Shown: positions 48,401-59,990, numbered from the stretch's first letter. The stretch: DNA of 64,000 nt from Marsupella aquatica (GCA_973895155.1 OZ316894.1:16244001-16308000); one strand, 5' to 3'. Numbers and translations: made by a program. The notes: generated by a model from the letters alone, not told the origin.

Positions 48401-49180
48401 TTGGACCTGCTCTGCCTCTACCACGGGCATAACCTAGAGCTTGCCCCCTGCCATAGTATTGGGCACCAGCCTGGGATCTACCACTACTACCACCTCGCCA
48501 ACCTTGATCAGAGGTCAGCCCCCCCTGCTGGTATGGTGCATGCACAGGCTTCGAAGGCAAAACAGAACTGGCAGGACGCTGCATCACATCACCAACTACA
48601 ATGTCAGGAACTAAGCAAGGTACATATGTGTAGTACTGAACATATGAAACCTCTAAACAAGAGTTTTTAACTCAAAACCTTGTTGGGAAAACTACTTACC
48701 TGTTTCTTTTGGGGCTGCTCTGCAATGTATTCATCTTCATAACCCCCATCCTCATCCATTTCCTCTGGAAAATACTCATCATCTGCATCTTCTTGTCTAG
48801 TGTCTGCACCCACCTGTGCAGCATCAATGTCATCTCCACATTTTGCCATTGTAGGTACGACCTTCTTGCTCAACCTGTCACTCCGACGCACAGGCCCAGA
48901 GATAGTGCTGGTCACCCTTCTTGCGTACTCCTTTTGTTTCTTTGAAAATGCTGTGGCTCTGCGACATTCCAATATGAGAATACAGTCACAATTTCAGTGC
49001 CACATTGAACTATTCATGTCACACAAACTCAGCGGAGGGGTGTAGTTGAGAATCGTTCCCTTACAATTCAGCCACATCCTTTTCCAGATCCAGTTCTGCG
49101 ATTTTGGCTTTCACGTATGCTCGTTGTTCCATAGCTTTCCTTTCATACTCACACATCTCTGTGTCACTCTGTTCCATCCT
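45492..49180 (-). CDS. TNPA-like / Transposase_24 gene of the CACTA element (multi-exon)
   Basis: A chain of minus-strand open segments separated by GT-AG-like gaps. 49,180-49,064: start MEQSDTEM, then a charged helix. 48,972-48,700: acidic stretch. 48,587-48,365 and 48,226-48,030: Gly/Arg/Gln-rich low complexity. Short pieces follow near 47,930 and 47,740. 47,590-47,005: globular domain with NRWHADLKAKVLRWLD, KDWKTVCENVAAKWNY and IKQERWRMHKAWKEGG. Then 46,880-46,800; 46,650-46,402 (coiled coil-like RLKAVETCLPEINERLNSL); and 46,300-45,495 (C-terminal tail). The 47-kb domain resembles the Transposase_24 (Ptta/En/Spm) family. In En/Spm the second protein binds the subterminal motifs and assists excision. 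Exact exon borders need transcript data. Confidence 0.75.
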
Positions 49181-49333
49181 ACTGGACCACAAAAACATGT
49201 CATCTACGATCACCCCGTATAACACAATGCAACCACAATCACCAGGCATCCATCCATACATCTGTGTTGCTTCAGAATTACTTTATTACACATCCTTCCC
49301 CTCACTAATGTCCATGCAAACAATTCACATTAC

Positions 49334-52300
49334 TCATGGCACAGGCACACTGTTGGCATCTGCATCTCTGAATTCGCCTCCTTCAGCAAATGCATCTACC
49401 CTTGTCACAGGAATGAAGTCCCCGCTATCATGAACTACAGGCACTTGGTCTGAACGCCGACGATCAAAGGCACTATGAGAGTGTAAATGAAACTCAAGGT
49501 TTGATCCTTCCATCCGACGTTGCCTGGCCTGTTTATGACACACTACACGCCAACCTGGGGAGTCTTCCACATCCAGGAAGAAAGCTTGCTCCACCTGACT
49601 AGGAAACACAAATGGCTCAGACCATTCGGGCAATTTCCCTCTGAAATTGGCCAGCAAGAAACCGTCGTTGTCTCTCTTCATGGTAGCCCTGTTACCAAGC
49701 CAATCCTGCCGCACCCATGAACCTTTCATAAGAATCACAGGACTGGACACCGCCCCATAGTCCAGAGCCCATATGTCAACTAATTCTCCCACATATCCCA
49801 TCTCCATCCAGGCCCTGTCGTGATTGTGGCTCTGTTGCTCAAATACAGTGATGAACCCGCAGTCATTCGTCACCCTGTAGGCACTGTCACCATCCTTCAC
49901 TCGAAAGTGATTCCCATATGCTCTCATCCGTTTGTAAGTCTTCACTTTCAGGCTAGGGGCATTAGACAGTAGGTAAACATCTGCATCCATGTCTGGGTGG
50001 GTCTCGTGATGCTCTCTAATTGCCACTCTGATCCACTCCATGAAACCTGGAAAAGTTGTTCCTGCAGTGGGATGGGCCGCCTTCAATGACTCATACTCCC
50101 TGAACGAACAACCACACAGCATTAGCTTGGGTAAACATGAACAGGCTGAAGGAGAAAACCACACGAACACAACATTTAAGCTCATGAACTGGATTATAGC
50201 ACATGTATGCACTCACTGTATCCAGGGTTCCATCACCACAGTGTTGTGCAATACAAAGTCATGTGCCAAGTCTCTCATAGATATGGTCAGGTTCTTTGTG
50301 GTTGCAGCCCCTTCCAGTACTTCACCTATCACCCCTTCCTCCTCATCAGAATTCCACACCCTGGTCTTCACATGCTCATATTGTGCTATGTATTCGGTCA
50401 GAAATCCTAGAGTCTCATCCTTGATGTAACCTTTAGCCATGCTTGCTTCAGGTTTGTAATATGTTCTCACGTGACCTTTGAGTAGCTTCATGTACCGTTC
50501 CAAAGGGTACAACCAACGAGCACTCACAGGCCCAAATTGGTGTAGCTCTTCCACAACATGGACAAGTAGGTGGGTCATGACATCAAAAAATGCGGGAGGA
50601 AAATAAATCTCCAGGTCACACAGCACCTGAGCGACATCTTCTGTCAGTTGTGGGAAGTGTGTTTCATCCCAAACCTTCACACAAATACGACGAAACACAT
50701 CACTGAGTCGCATGATCACAGTACGAACAGGCTTCTGCAACAGGCCCCTCAGGCATAAAGGCAACACCTGTTGCATCAACATATGGTAGTCATGGCTTTT
50801 CATACTACCAAGCTTTCTAGTCATGATATGCTTCTTGAAAGCACTGCCATAGTTTGAAGGAACCTTCAAAGAACTCAACCTCTGCACAAATAGTTCCCAC
50901 TCTGTGTCTGTCAGAACATAGGGCGCTTGGTACTTCAAGAGCACATCAGCTCTGTGGGCATGTGGCCTCAACCAAAGATGGGGTTTCATTCCCCTCTGTT
51001 CAAGATCCAATCTCACTGAACCAGTGTCTTTCTCTCCACACAAGAATCTGAGTAGACTCTCACAAATATTCTTTTCAATGTGCATAACATCAATGTTATG
51101 TTTGCTTGGCTCAAACTCCTGCATCGTTGCAATGCAAAAGCGTCAGGAAATGCCTCAAGTTTAGTCTCTCTCTTCGAAATGAATGCACATGCTCTGAACC
51201 AAAACATGTATCCCAATTAGCATCAACTCCAAGAGGCTTACCCTCCAGTACTTGAGCTCCAAGTCCAATATGCTCAGTCTTTTTACACCATATCGCTTTA
51301 TTGGATCACTCACTCCATCTTCCCTGCCCCCTCGTTTGATATAGTCATCCCTCAGTGCTCCCCACTGCCTGATCTCCTCTTTGGTCACTCGTGCCGGGGG
51401 TCCACGTTGCTCAATCTCATTGCCAAAGTGTGCAATCAGTGCCTGTCTTTCTCTGTAAGGGTGATCTGCCTTCAGAAAACGACGATGGCCCATGTATATC
51501 ACTTTCTGCAGGGCTCTGGAGTACTCACTCGTGACATTGCGCCCACAGATAGTACAAGCACAATATCCTTTTGTTGTTTGGCCTGATATCATCCCATGGG
51601 CTGGGTAGTCAGCTATAGTCAAAATGACAATGGCTCTAAGGATGAATGGGTTTAACCTCCCAAGCCTCTGTAGGACATCATATGTGAGAACTCCTTCCTC
51701 CCAAAGCTTTCTCAATTCCTCCACTAGGGGAGCCAGAAACACATCTATGTTGGCAGATACAGCACTGTCTGGCCCTGGTATCAGTAGGACCATCAGAACA
51801 AAAAATTGCTTTGTAGTCATCCAAGGAGGAAGGTTATAATTCAAAATAGTTACAGGCCAACACGAAAATTTGTTGTTCTTGTCTCCAAATGGGTTTACCC
51901 CATCCAATGACAGCCCAAGTCTGACATTCCTCGGCTCAGCAGCAAATTCGGGATACATCTCATCTATGAGTTTCCATTGCCTTGAATCTGCAGCATGTCG
52001 TTGTAGCCCATCATCACTTTTCTTGTCAGTTGCCCAAGTCATCATCTCTGAGATGGCACGGCTTCTGAACATCCGCTGAATTCTGGGAATGAGTGGAAAA
52101 TGACGAAGTACCTTGGCGGGAACCATAGACTTTCCTGAGTTCCGATACCTGTGCTTCCCACACTTAGGGCATGTCAACGATTCTTTATACTCCTTTCTGA
52201 AAAGAACATGCCCATCAGGACAGGCATGGATCGAATCATAGTTCAATCCAAGATTAGATATGCATCTTTTTGCCTCGTACATGTTCTTGGGCAAAATATT

Positions 52301-53065
52301 ACCATCTGGTAGCACAGTTGTTTGCAAGAATGCCAACAACTCAGAAACCAAAACGTTGGGGACATTGTGGTTGCCGCAAATGTTCAGGAACATGATGACA
52401 AATCCCAGTTTAGAACATTTGCTACCGGGGTACAAAGACTTCCTGCCTTCCTGTATTTGCAGGGGAGAGCCAAACATCCCATCATGCCCAGGGGTTTCCT
52501 GCCCTATCTCAAACTCATCAAGAGGCTCTTCAACAGGGGGCACACTTGCATCTGCAGCCGTATCCTCTTCGTTGTCCAGCCCATCATGAAATGCATCCAA
52601 GTCTTGGAAGATGTCTCTCACCATCTCTTCCACATGAATTCCTTCGTCACGTGGTGCTGCCTGAGCACCATCCCGTTGGAGAGCTGACAACCCATAGAGA
52701 CCAGCTACAACATTTTCAAATGCACCAGGCAGAACCTCACTTGCCCGTCTTGCAGCATTGGCAGCATCAAATTCTAACCTCCACTCCTCGTCGGAAGAAT
52801 CTTCCTCTGCAGGATCATTCCAAACTCGATGTTGTGGATCTCTTCCATGAACCGCGATATGCCGCCAAACCTCATTCAAACCCCTGGTACGGGATCCTTG
52901 GCAGATTGCACAAGGACATCTCATCCTACTGGCTCCTGAAAGTCTGGTTCGTAACCTTTCACGCTGCCAAAGCTTATTATCATGGCGTGATATCCTTGTG
53001 GGATGATGCAAAGGCAGTGCCTGTGCCCTGGGCTGGGTTTGGGGAGGGTGGTGACCAGGGTGCAT
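49334..53065 (-). CDS. CACTA transposase, TNP2/TNPD type (three exons)
   Basis: Exons: 53,065-51,242; 51,118-50,217; 50,099-49,334. Both introns are GT-AG with matching phases and give about 1,163 aa without a stop. Order of domains: N-terminal Transpos_assoc zinc-binding region (RCPCAICQGSR, then EVWRHIAVHGRD); Transposase_21 core (LGLSLDGVNPFG, FSCWPVTILNYNLPPW, GYCACTICGRN); then across the first splice LKYWR-EFEPSKHNIDVMHIEKNI; DUF4218 (FFDVMTHLLVHVVEEL, ARWLYPLERYMKLLKG); DUF4216 (YRVTNDCGFITVFEQ). TNP2 proteins cut both ends of the element and re-insert it. The ATG at 53,065 opens the frame. No damage is seen, which is uncommon for an element this size. Confidence 0.95.
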
Positions 53066-53597
53066 TGTAACAGGCTGGAAGCTCTGCAGTCATGGACAGC
53101 AGTGAACAGGGATGCCTAATGGTGGTATTTGTGTTCCATATATCCCTGACTGTATGTGCCAAAAGAGTTAACATAACGTGTAATAAATTCTCACAAACCC
53201 TAAACCACCCCAAAAGAAAAAAACAGGTTTGCGAGTAGTGTACCTATTGTCAAATGAATGACACAAAATTCCTCAATGTTTGAGGGTGTCACCACCTCCA
53301 CAGCTGTCCTCAAATGTACCGCCTCTGCATGTACACCCATGACCATATCAGAGTCCAATCATGTATAGTCATAGGCATAGGTGTGAGAGCGGTATCAGAT
53401 ATCTCACCGCCGAGATTTGAGCCCACCCAGTACGTTTACAGTGACACCCCCAGGCAGCAGGAAACAACAATCCGCCAACAGTAAAATAAGCCCAACTGCC
53501 ACCAACCATAACAAGGTACATTAGTTCAAAGATCACATTTATTTCAATGATCTGATTTATACAAAAAAACTTGTGTCCAAACTGATGCTACTACTCC
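53066..53597. other. Gap between TNP2 and the BRCT exon
   Basis: Probably the 5' UTR/promoter of the TNP2 gene plus the 3' UTR of the BRCT gene. No recognisable coding sequence. Confidence 0.4.
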
Positions 53598-54356
53598 TCA
53601 CTCTGATTCAGAATCGCTAATGACCCATTCCTCACTTGTTGTCTCATAGTCCTCTCTGTAAGGATCCTGACCCTTCCGTGGCCAGGCCTCAAAAAGATCA
53701 TAGTCCATTGGGTTTTGACACTTCCCAGCTGCTACTAATTCCACAAGCCAAGCATATGAAACCACAAACACATTATGGGACATGACATAAAAGCGAATGT
53801 CTCCCTTCCCAAACTTGCGGCAGGCTTTGGGATATGACTTAGTAATGACATGAGTGGTGTCCTCTGTTATATTCTCCTCAACTGTCCCACCTAGGTCAAG
53901 CACCGTGGACTTGTACACTTTGCACTTAACCTCTCCAATTCCCGCCTCCACAAACACCATGCTCAGCCCTTTCAGAATGGGGGTTGGTTGCTTCGTCTCC
54001 TCAGCCAACATACTCTTCAGCCTTCTAGAGCTCTGTCCTTTGTTGAGTACAGGTCCATATTGGACATCAGCAAGCCGTGCCTTTGCTTCCCAGACTTCTT
54101 GTTCAGCCCAAGCTGATGCAGTAGCTTCTTCATCCTCCCACAGCTCATATTGCTCAGTATCCTGTACAATCTGATGTGCCATGGAATCTGTGATCCAAGA
54201 GGCCTCAACTACTTTTAGGCCTTGCTTAGTAATTGCAGAATTCATGTAGGACCATGACCACTTCTTTATCACTGATAGCCATGTCCCTGCAACAACATGT
54301 GTAGTCTCTAGAGTGATGTCCTGAACTACAGTGCCATGGAGCTCAGAGAATCGTTT
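53598..54356 (-). CDS. Tandem BRCT-domain coding exon inside the CACTA element
   Basis: The open frame runs from a good acceptor (TGTACAG at 54,363-54,357) to a stop at 53,598, 252 codons. The first half reads FSELHGTVVQDITLETTHVV, then GLKVVEASWITDSM: strands 2-3 and the conserved Trp helix of a BRCT fold, lacking strand 1. The second half reads LKGLSMVFVEAGIGE, LDLGGTVEENITEDTTHVI, then FVVSYAWLVELVAAGK: a more complete BRCT. The C-terminus is acidic (TSSEEWVISDSESE). BRCT pairs read phosphopeptides in DNA-damage and chromatin proteins. No start ATG lies at the exon head, so an upstream exon must exist; the PHD exon at 55,063-55,743 is a candidate. Function in the transposon is unknown. Confidence 0.75.
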   Translation of the reverse strand, partial: KRFSELHGTVVQDITLETTHVVAGTWLSVIKKWSWSYMNSAITKQGLKVVEASWITDSMAHQIVQDTEQYELWEDEEATASAWAEQEVWEAKARLADVQYGPVLNKGQSSRRLKSMLAEETKQPTPILKGLSMVFVEAGIGEVKCKVYKSTVLDLGGTVEENITEDTTHVITKSYPKACRKFGKGDIRFYVMSHNVFVVSYAWLVELVAAGKCQNPMDYDLFEAWPRKGQDPYREDYETTSEEWVISDSESE

Positions 54357-55062
54357 CTGTACAGTTGGTCAATGCACTTTGGTCAACCCATGCTGGCCAT
54401 GGACCAAAATGGCTCTGACCCCTGTAAACACTGCTGGGTGGTCACACTTTCTACGTTTCCCAGGCTCCATGTACACACACCCTACGTGATGACAGTGAAT
54501 TTTGGAAGAATGGGTTCACCTGACAATACAAGGACAACAAAATTCCTGCTTTTTGAGTTGATCTGGCCCACTGGTGCTCAGGTCCGATTTTGATAGGTAC
54601 AAGGGATATGTGAACAATACATACTAGGCACCTGCACGGATGCAGGACATTGTTTGAATATATACTACAAAATCCATATCGAAGGTGAAATGAAGTGCAA
54701 CCAACTTGTCATGGCACATACATATTTTGTTGTAAAGGAGGATACATTCAATGACAAACTTATAGGGCAATTTGATTAATCGCATGCCTGATAATTTATA
54801 CGCTTACAACTTAGAAGTCCTGTTTTAATTTAGCAGTCTGATGAAAGTGTTTATGAAAATGACCACTCAGCCTAAATACTTCCAAGAAGGCTTGTAAGGA
54901 TAAGTTTTTATAGGCATGTACCCAGCCACTGACGCCAGAGCACAAGATAAGTGCTGCCTATATAAACTCGCCTACCCAAGTCCTTTTCAAAATTGGAATC
55001 TCTGCAATCTCAAAAAATAGTACATCCACATCAGGTGCACTGTGCATGTACAATGTTCAGCT
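54357..55062. other. Intron or spacer between the BRCT and PHD coding blocks
   Basis: AT-rich, no clear coding. A short open piece at about 54,490-54,570 (RNFVVLVLSG on the minus strand) could be the missing first strand of BRCT1, but I cannot confirm it. Confidence 0.35.
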
Positions 55063-55743
55063 TCACAGCCAAGATATGTGATCTCTCACAGGAGTGCGCG
55101 AGGTAGGATCAATGGCATGGCGATGACAATAAAATATCCATCGATCAACACCATGTGCAGAGTGATCATAGATTTCTCTATCACAAGCATAACCCTCTGC
55201 TTGACGATCTTTCAGGCAATGATAGTGCCACATGGTGGGACACCTAGCACAGTGGACTATGTCAGTCCAGTACTCATGATCATGCTCACCACATGCCTTG
55301 CACCTATGAAGTGGGCAAGTTGTGGCATGAGTAGGCAAACACTCAAAACAGAAAAATCTCACACAAAAACGGTCTGGACATTTCCTAACATTTGCTGCAA
55401 CATCAACAGAGCCCTCATAGGACCCCAACTTCCCACACTGTGCACACTTAGCCTGCTTCTCCAAACAATCAGTGCACATCCAGTCTCCCTGGTGTGTTGA
55501 CGGGAGGCCCACCCCTGGACAGTTGTTTTCTGCAGCAAGGTCAGACTCCGGGTTGAGGTGGAAATGTCTCATGCAAGGGCCCTCACAAATGACCAGGCCC
55601 CCACCATCGTCACAAATGGCACAACAATGAGCTGCCTTCTGGAAAATCTGACTTGCAAAGAAGTTAGTAGCATCTGCCCCAAGTACACCTGTGTTTCTCA
55701 CCTCTGTCACACGCTTTTTGGCTTGAATTTTAGGTCGTGCCAT
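55063..55743 (-). CDS. EDM2-like PHD finger protein, 226 aa, carried by the CACTA element
   Basis: ATG at 55,743, short basic head, then a compound zinc-finger module: CAICDDGGGLVICEGPCMRH-F-H, later DWMCTDCLEKQAKCAQCGKL, FFCFECL, CPLHRCKACGEHDH, CARCPTMWHYHCL, and the end IFYCHRHAIDP...TPVRDHISWL. The order, the GPCMRxFH signature and the closing CxxHxID...TPxRDHI match the PHD region of plant EDM2-type chromatin regulators, which act on histone marks and control silencing of transposon-containing genes. The ORF stops right after the point where EDM2 leaves this module, so it looks like a clean domain capture. A GTGAGA inside the last codons could instead splice in phase to the BRCT exon, making a PHD-BRCT protein. 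All zinc ligands appear present. Confidence 0.8.
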   Translation of the reverse strand: MARPKIQAKKRVTEVRNTGVLGADATNFFASQIFQKAAHCCAICDDGGGLVICEGPCMRHFHLNPESDLAAENNCPGVGLPSTHQGDWMCTDCLEKQAKCAQCGKLGSYEGSVDVAANVRKCPDRFCVRFFCFECLPTHATTCPLHRCKACGEHDHEYWTDIVHCARCPTMWHYHCLKDRQAEGYACDREIYDHSAHGVDRWIFYCHRHAIDPTSRTPVRDHISWL

Positions 55744-55754
55744 GCCTGCGCATG

Positions 55755-55898
55755 AGATAGACTCTACAGTTTAGCAGACTGCACAGAAAGTAATATATAT
55801 TTAGCATTTAAGGTACAAAGGCATTTAGATAGACTCTACAATTTAGCAGACTGCACAGAAAGTAAAATATATTTAGCATTTAAGGTACAAAGGCATTT
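55755..55898 (-). repeat. 72-bp tandem duplication upstream of the PHD gene
   Basis: Two nearly identical 72-bp units (55,755-55,826 and 55,827-55,898; core TTTAGCATTTAAGGTACAAA) lie directly 5' of the PHD ATG, in its leader or promoter. Confidence 0.9.
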
Positions 55899-56472
55899 GC
55901 TACTGCAATGAATTGGAATGGCCACACAAGGATGCAGAGCAGACATACTTTTGGTATGTTGAGCCCACACACAAACCTGATCCCCTAATACAATTGCTCC
56001 ACCAACACCTCAATTTTAATTGTGGCTATGATTCACCAAAGGAGATCTGCAACAACATTTCATGCATTTGAATCACATACAATAGTCGTGACATGTAAAA
56101 CGCGCATTCTTCGAAGAGGATTGGTATGAAGCAGTGTCATAAGGGTTGAAATTTATACATCCTAAATAGGCTATGATAGTGGCTGAGACAAATAAGTGAT
56201 GCATAAATCACATTTTACAGGTTATCACATGGCCCATTAATTCATTGAACGTTGCAATGTTCACCAGGTTAAAGCAGTCATGAAAGCAGTCTTTCAATAG
56301 AGACTTTTATGCGAGTTTGCTAGCCTCTTAAATTAGGATATTTTGCTTAGTGCAGGCATAATAGGATATAAGTTATGTACTGTTGACCCTAAACCCTGGA
56401 CCCAAAATTGCTCATACATCAAAATTTTAAGTAAATATCCTCTGTGTTGAAGTCAGAGTGTTAAGCTATAGG

Positions 56473-56949
56473 TCAATGGTATCTGGTCTGTGCATGCGGT
56501 GTGACAAGTGGTCCTCTAGAGCATGTGATCCAAACATGTGTAGACACCAAAGTCACCGGTGGTGGGGTCTGGGAGGGCAGGACAAGTGACATCACCAGGC
56601 ACACTGCAGGATGGCGAGTGGTTCCAGATGATACATTGTGCTCTGTGCAAAAATCGGCATCCAATTCTGGGCCAGAAGCCCTACAGGCAGGACAGTCATA
56701 TTGGCAACTGTGTACACACCCTTGGCACCTAAAATGTGGCGGGTCATGTACAAGAGACAGAAATACCAAGGATGTCGGGAAGGGTACTGAAGCAGGTAGA
56801 GGCCGGCTGTAGTTGTTCCTGGAAACAACAGGGTACTCAAAGTACCATGCAGACTGGGCTGGAAGGATCCCAAGTCTGACATACTCAAGGCGCAACATCT
56901 CTGCCTTGCGTGCAAGTCGCACATGTTCAGCATTGCGGGTCCTCACCAT
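56473..56949 (-). CDS. Hypothetical Cys-rich ORF (158 aa) in the CACTA element
   Basis: Opens with ATG at 56,949 and a basic helix (RNAEHVRLARKAEMLRLEYV). The middle holds a cysteine cluster C-x2-C-x3-C-x3-C-x2-C (CQGCVHSCQYDCPAC) and DFCTEH, which could bind zinc. The C-terminal third is less convincing and may be intron read-through. It lies upstream of the PHD gene on the same strand and could be a first exon of it or a separate small gene. I do not recognise the family. Confidence 0.4.
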   Translation of the reverse strand: MVRTRNAEHVRLARKAEMLRLEYVRLGILPAQSAWYFEYPVVSRNNYSRPLPASVPFPTSLVFLSLVHDPPHFRCQGCVHSCQYDCPACRASGPELDADFCTEHNVSSGTTRHPAVCLVMSLVLPSQTPPPVTLVSTHVWITCSRGPLVTPHAQTRYH

Positions 56950-57962
56950 AAGTGTTGCTTTCGTTGTGATGTCCTCTGTTCACGTCCTTTGATGAGCAAG
57001 GTGAGCAGGAGGTCGACTTGCCTTGCCAACAGCAACCACCTAAACTAATCAGTTCCCACTCATTGTCTTGGTTCCAACTACAGGTCATAGTATACACATA
57101 GCATGAAACGTGCATAGTACATATTTGATTCTGAGTTTATGAGTTTCCTAAGACAAAGAGCTTGGTGATAAACCCATATTCTCGACGGACATGTATATCA
57201 ATCGTATTAAAATCCTGTTTTTTCATCCAGAAAGACCGAAAGTCTCACCTTGCAGTTGCAGCAGAGAGAAAATTCACTGGTTGTCGTGTTGTGCAAGTGA
57301 ACCTCCACTGATGCCCCCGGTGTAGCCCCTCAGATGCAGGTGACACTTACCAACTCCCAAGTTGCCTGGTCTAACAGAAAATGCTTATATCTTCATAACT
57401 TTATAGAGCAAGTACATGATCACATACTTCTGGATCTATTCATATTTGGAACTCTTGCCAACTACAACTCCCATTATGCACAAGCTCACATCAACAGAGA
57501 AAGATACAGAATGCATACTTACTAGGCTCTAAGCACCTTCACTACCTTGTTGAACCCAGTCCTGAAGTCTTTTCAGCGTGTTTGTTGTGTTGTCTCCTTT
57601 GGCACCCAACACCTTAGTATACGTCCTTGATGTAACAGAATGCAATTTTACAAGTTAGATGCTTTGGAACCTTCTATGGTCTTAGCTGAATTGATGTCAT
57701 CGTAAGTGGTGAAAGACAAGGAAGACGAAAGCTGGTTGAAGAGCTATAGACAACACACTAGCATGAAGTGCTTCAACCAATCCACTGCCAAATGGAACTC
57801 TTACACAGTCACATTCTTTCAGTAAACATAAACTCAGTCAAACTTCATAATCAAAGTACAGACTCTGAAGGACCAAAGGAGGATGTTGTGAGTTTCTTTG
57901 TTGTTTAATGTGTTACCCTTCTAGTTTCGAAGTTAGCAAATGCTGAATAATGTGTCTACCAG
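56950..57962. other. Non-coding CACTA interior
   Basis: No gene recognised. The last tens of bases before 57,963 are the 3' end of the captured eL20 intron. Confidence 0.4.
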
Positions 57963-58304
57963 ATCTTCGAAAAGAAGCCCACCACAATTAAGAACTTCGG
58001 TATCTGGGTGAGGTATCAGAGTCGTACAGGTTATCCCAACATGTACAAGAAATATCATGATACCACATTGAACATCGCTGTAGAGCAGATGTATGATGAG
58101 ATGGCTTCTTGTCATAGAGTTTGGTTCCCTTGCATCCAGATCATCAAGACTACGACAGTCCCTGTCTCTCTGTGCAAGCAAGAAAGTACCAAGCAGTTCC
58201 ATGATTCAAAGATCAAGTTCCCCTTGACGTACCGCAAGATTCAACCTCCATCGCGAAAGCTAAAGACGACTTACAAGGCCACCAAGCCCAACACATTTGT
58301 TTGA
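57963..58304 (+). pseudogene. Captured last exon of ribosomal protein eL20 (L18a)
   Basis: Directly after an intron-like CTACCAG the plus strand reads [20 protein letters not shown], then [52 protein letters not shown] and [11 protein letters not shown], with a stop at 58,302-58,304. This is the C-terminal two thirds of the large-subunit protein eL20, 113 codons without interruption. The N-terminal part is not in the window. The retained acceptor shows capture at the DNA level rather than from mRNA. Two positions that are normally Arg (ASRHRVR in the family) are Cys and Trp here, both C-to-T type changes, fitting decay under cytosine methylation. Orientation is opposite to the transposase genes. 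Confidence 0.9.
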
Positions 58305-59990
58305 GTAGTGCGGGTGCAGGTTCCCAATTTTGAAACAATTTGGCTCATTTTATGTCCCAAGGGACTCCAGGAGTTTATGTATTGAGTTTCTAGGTCAGGA
58401 TGCTTAATATAAGGAAATTCAATTTTCACTTCGTTCCCAGCTTCTACTAATTGAATATACACGAGATGGAAGCAAGAAGATAAGCCACAATCTAGCATCT
58501 TAGCCAAACACATTCGTCCCGACAAAGCAAAACTACAATCACACAGTGCGAGTTGTGTCTGCACCCCCAGTGAGACTGATCAGCATTTGGATTGCATCAT
58601 TGTCTAGAGCTAGCAGTGGAAGGAATCAACATAGCTAGCAGTGGAAGGTGCAGTGGAGATAGCATGGGGACAGGGAAGGAAATGCAGGTTCCTTAAGCAT
58701 AAATTTCCAAAAATGGAACAACAGGAAATGAAGAATAGGCACTGAAGCGGTCAACTAGACAAACGTTGTAACAAGGCAGCAAGCATTGGATTAAGAAGAA
58801 GCAAGGTTTCATCAGCAGAAGCAAGGTTTCATCAACAATGGCATTGTGAGACAAACCACTCCTTACAAATTTCTATAGACATCCTCCCCACTTGCAGCTT
58901 CTCGGCCAGGCTGGATTTCTTGTAAGACAGGTTTCTTGTAAGAAAGATTTCTTGTATGGTGAGGAAAGATCAAAAAGCAACTGATCAATGCCTTCTTGTC
59001 ATCTAGAAGAGCTGGATGCAGCCCTGTCTCACATTTAATGTTAAACTGAATGAAAGACATTATGCGCATGCACAAAAGAAAGACATGAATATAATTAAGG
59101 TAGGTTTTAAGGAGCGGAGTCAGCAGTCAGACTTAGAAAGTTCAAATTGAAGCGCCATTAGTTTGGCGTGGTCAAGAGTAAATAAATGTTGGTCAGGGAT
59201 ACTCACCTCTTTTGAATGTATTATTGACTCAGCTAAGCCCAGCTAGACAGAAGTCACTCAGACCCACAAAAAAGTGAAGATCCACCTCCAAGCCGGAGCT
59301 CTATCACTTCAGTAGAGCAGCTTCTGGACGGAACCAACTCTAATCAGCCCCACAGAACACAAATGTTAAGGCTCCAAGTCAGAGCTCACTTCAGCCGAGG
59401 TGGACATCGCAGCTAGACCATTCAATATAGGCAGTATGGAGCCTGAGACTACGCTCATTGTTCAGAATTGAGGTGATGAAAGTGAGTTGGCATCAGTGGA
59501 TACAATGAGAGGGGAAAAAATTCTGACCAAATCGCACCTCTATAATCAGAGAGGTTCTATTTCCAAGGAACTCATTCATTGACCAGAGTAATATGGCCCA
59601 CATTTAATTAGACTATGATAGACTCTTCCTCTGCAGACTCAAACTCGAGGAACCCCCACGGATGCCAACATATACACGAGCTAGAAGCAAGAAGACAAGT
59701 CGCAATCTAGCATCTTGGCCAAACACATTCTTCCTGGCGATAGTAACTGCAAGCAAGGGGGAGACAGGGAGAACAAGGAGAATAGGGAGGCAACTCACAA
59801 TGGAGCTAGGTAGCTCATGATCAAGCAACTTGCAATTGCAGCAACAGTAGTCTTAGTAGCAAGCGATTGAGCTCCAGGAAATGACAAACCCGCAGCTGAG
59901 TCCTCAACTGACAAAATGTTCGCCACTTGACCCTCCTTCCAACTGCAACCGCCAGATAGTAGGAATAAGATAGAGAGGTTGCAGCCTTCT
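58305..59990. other. Non-coding CACTA interior with a 61-bp direct repeat
   Basis: A segment starting ATATACACGAG and ending GCCAAACACATTC occurs at 58,455-58,515 and again at 59,670-59,730, about 90% alike. A small TTTCTTGTAAGA repeat (three copies) is at 58,915-58,958. No gene recognised. Confidence 0.6.

Noticed and set aside
52546-53070. 174-codon plus-strand ORF
   Set aside because: Antisense shadow of the TNP2 first exon.
57963-58304. Functional eL20 ribosomal protein gene
   Set aside because: No upstream coding exons in the window, normally conserved arginines replaced, and location inside transposon termini.
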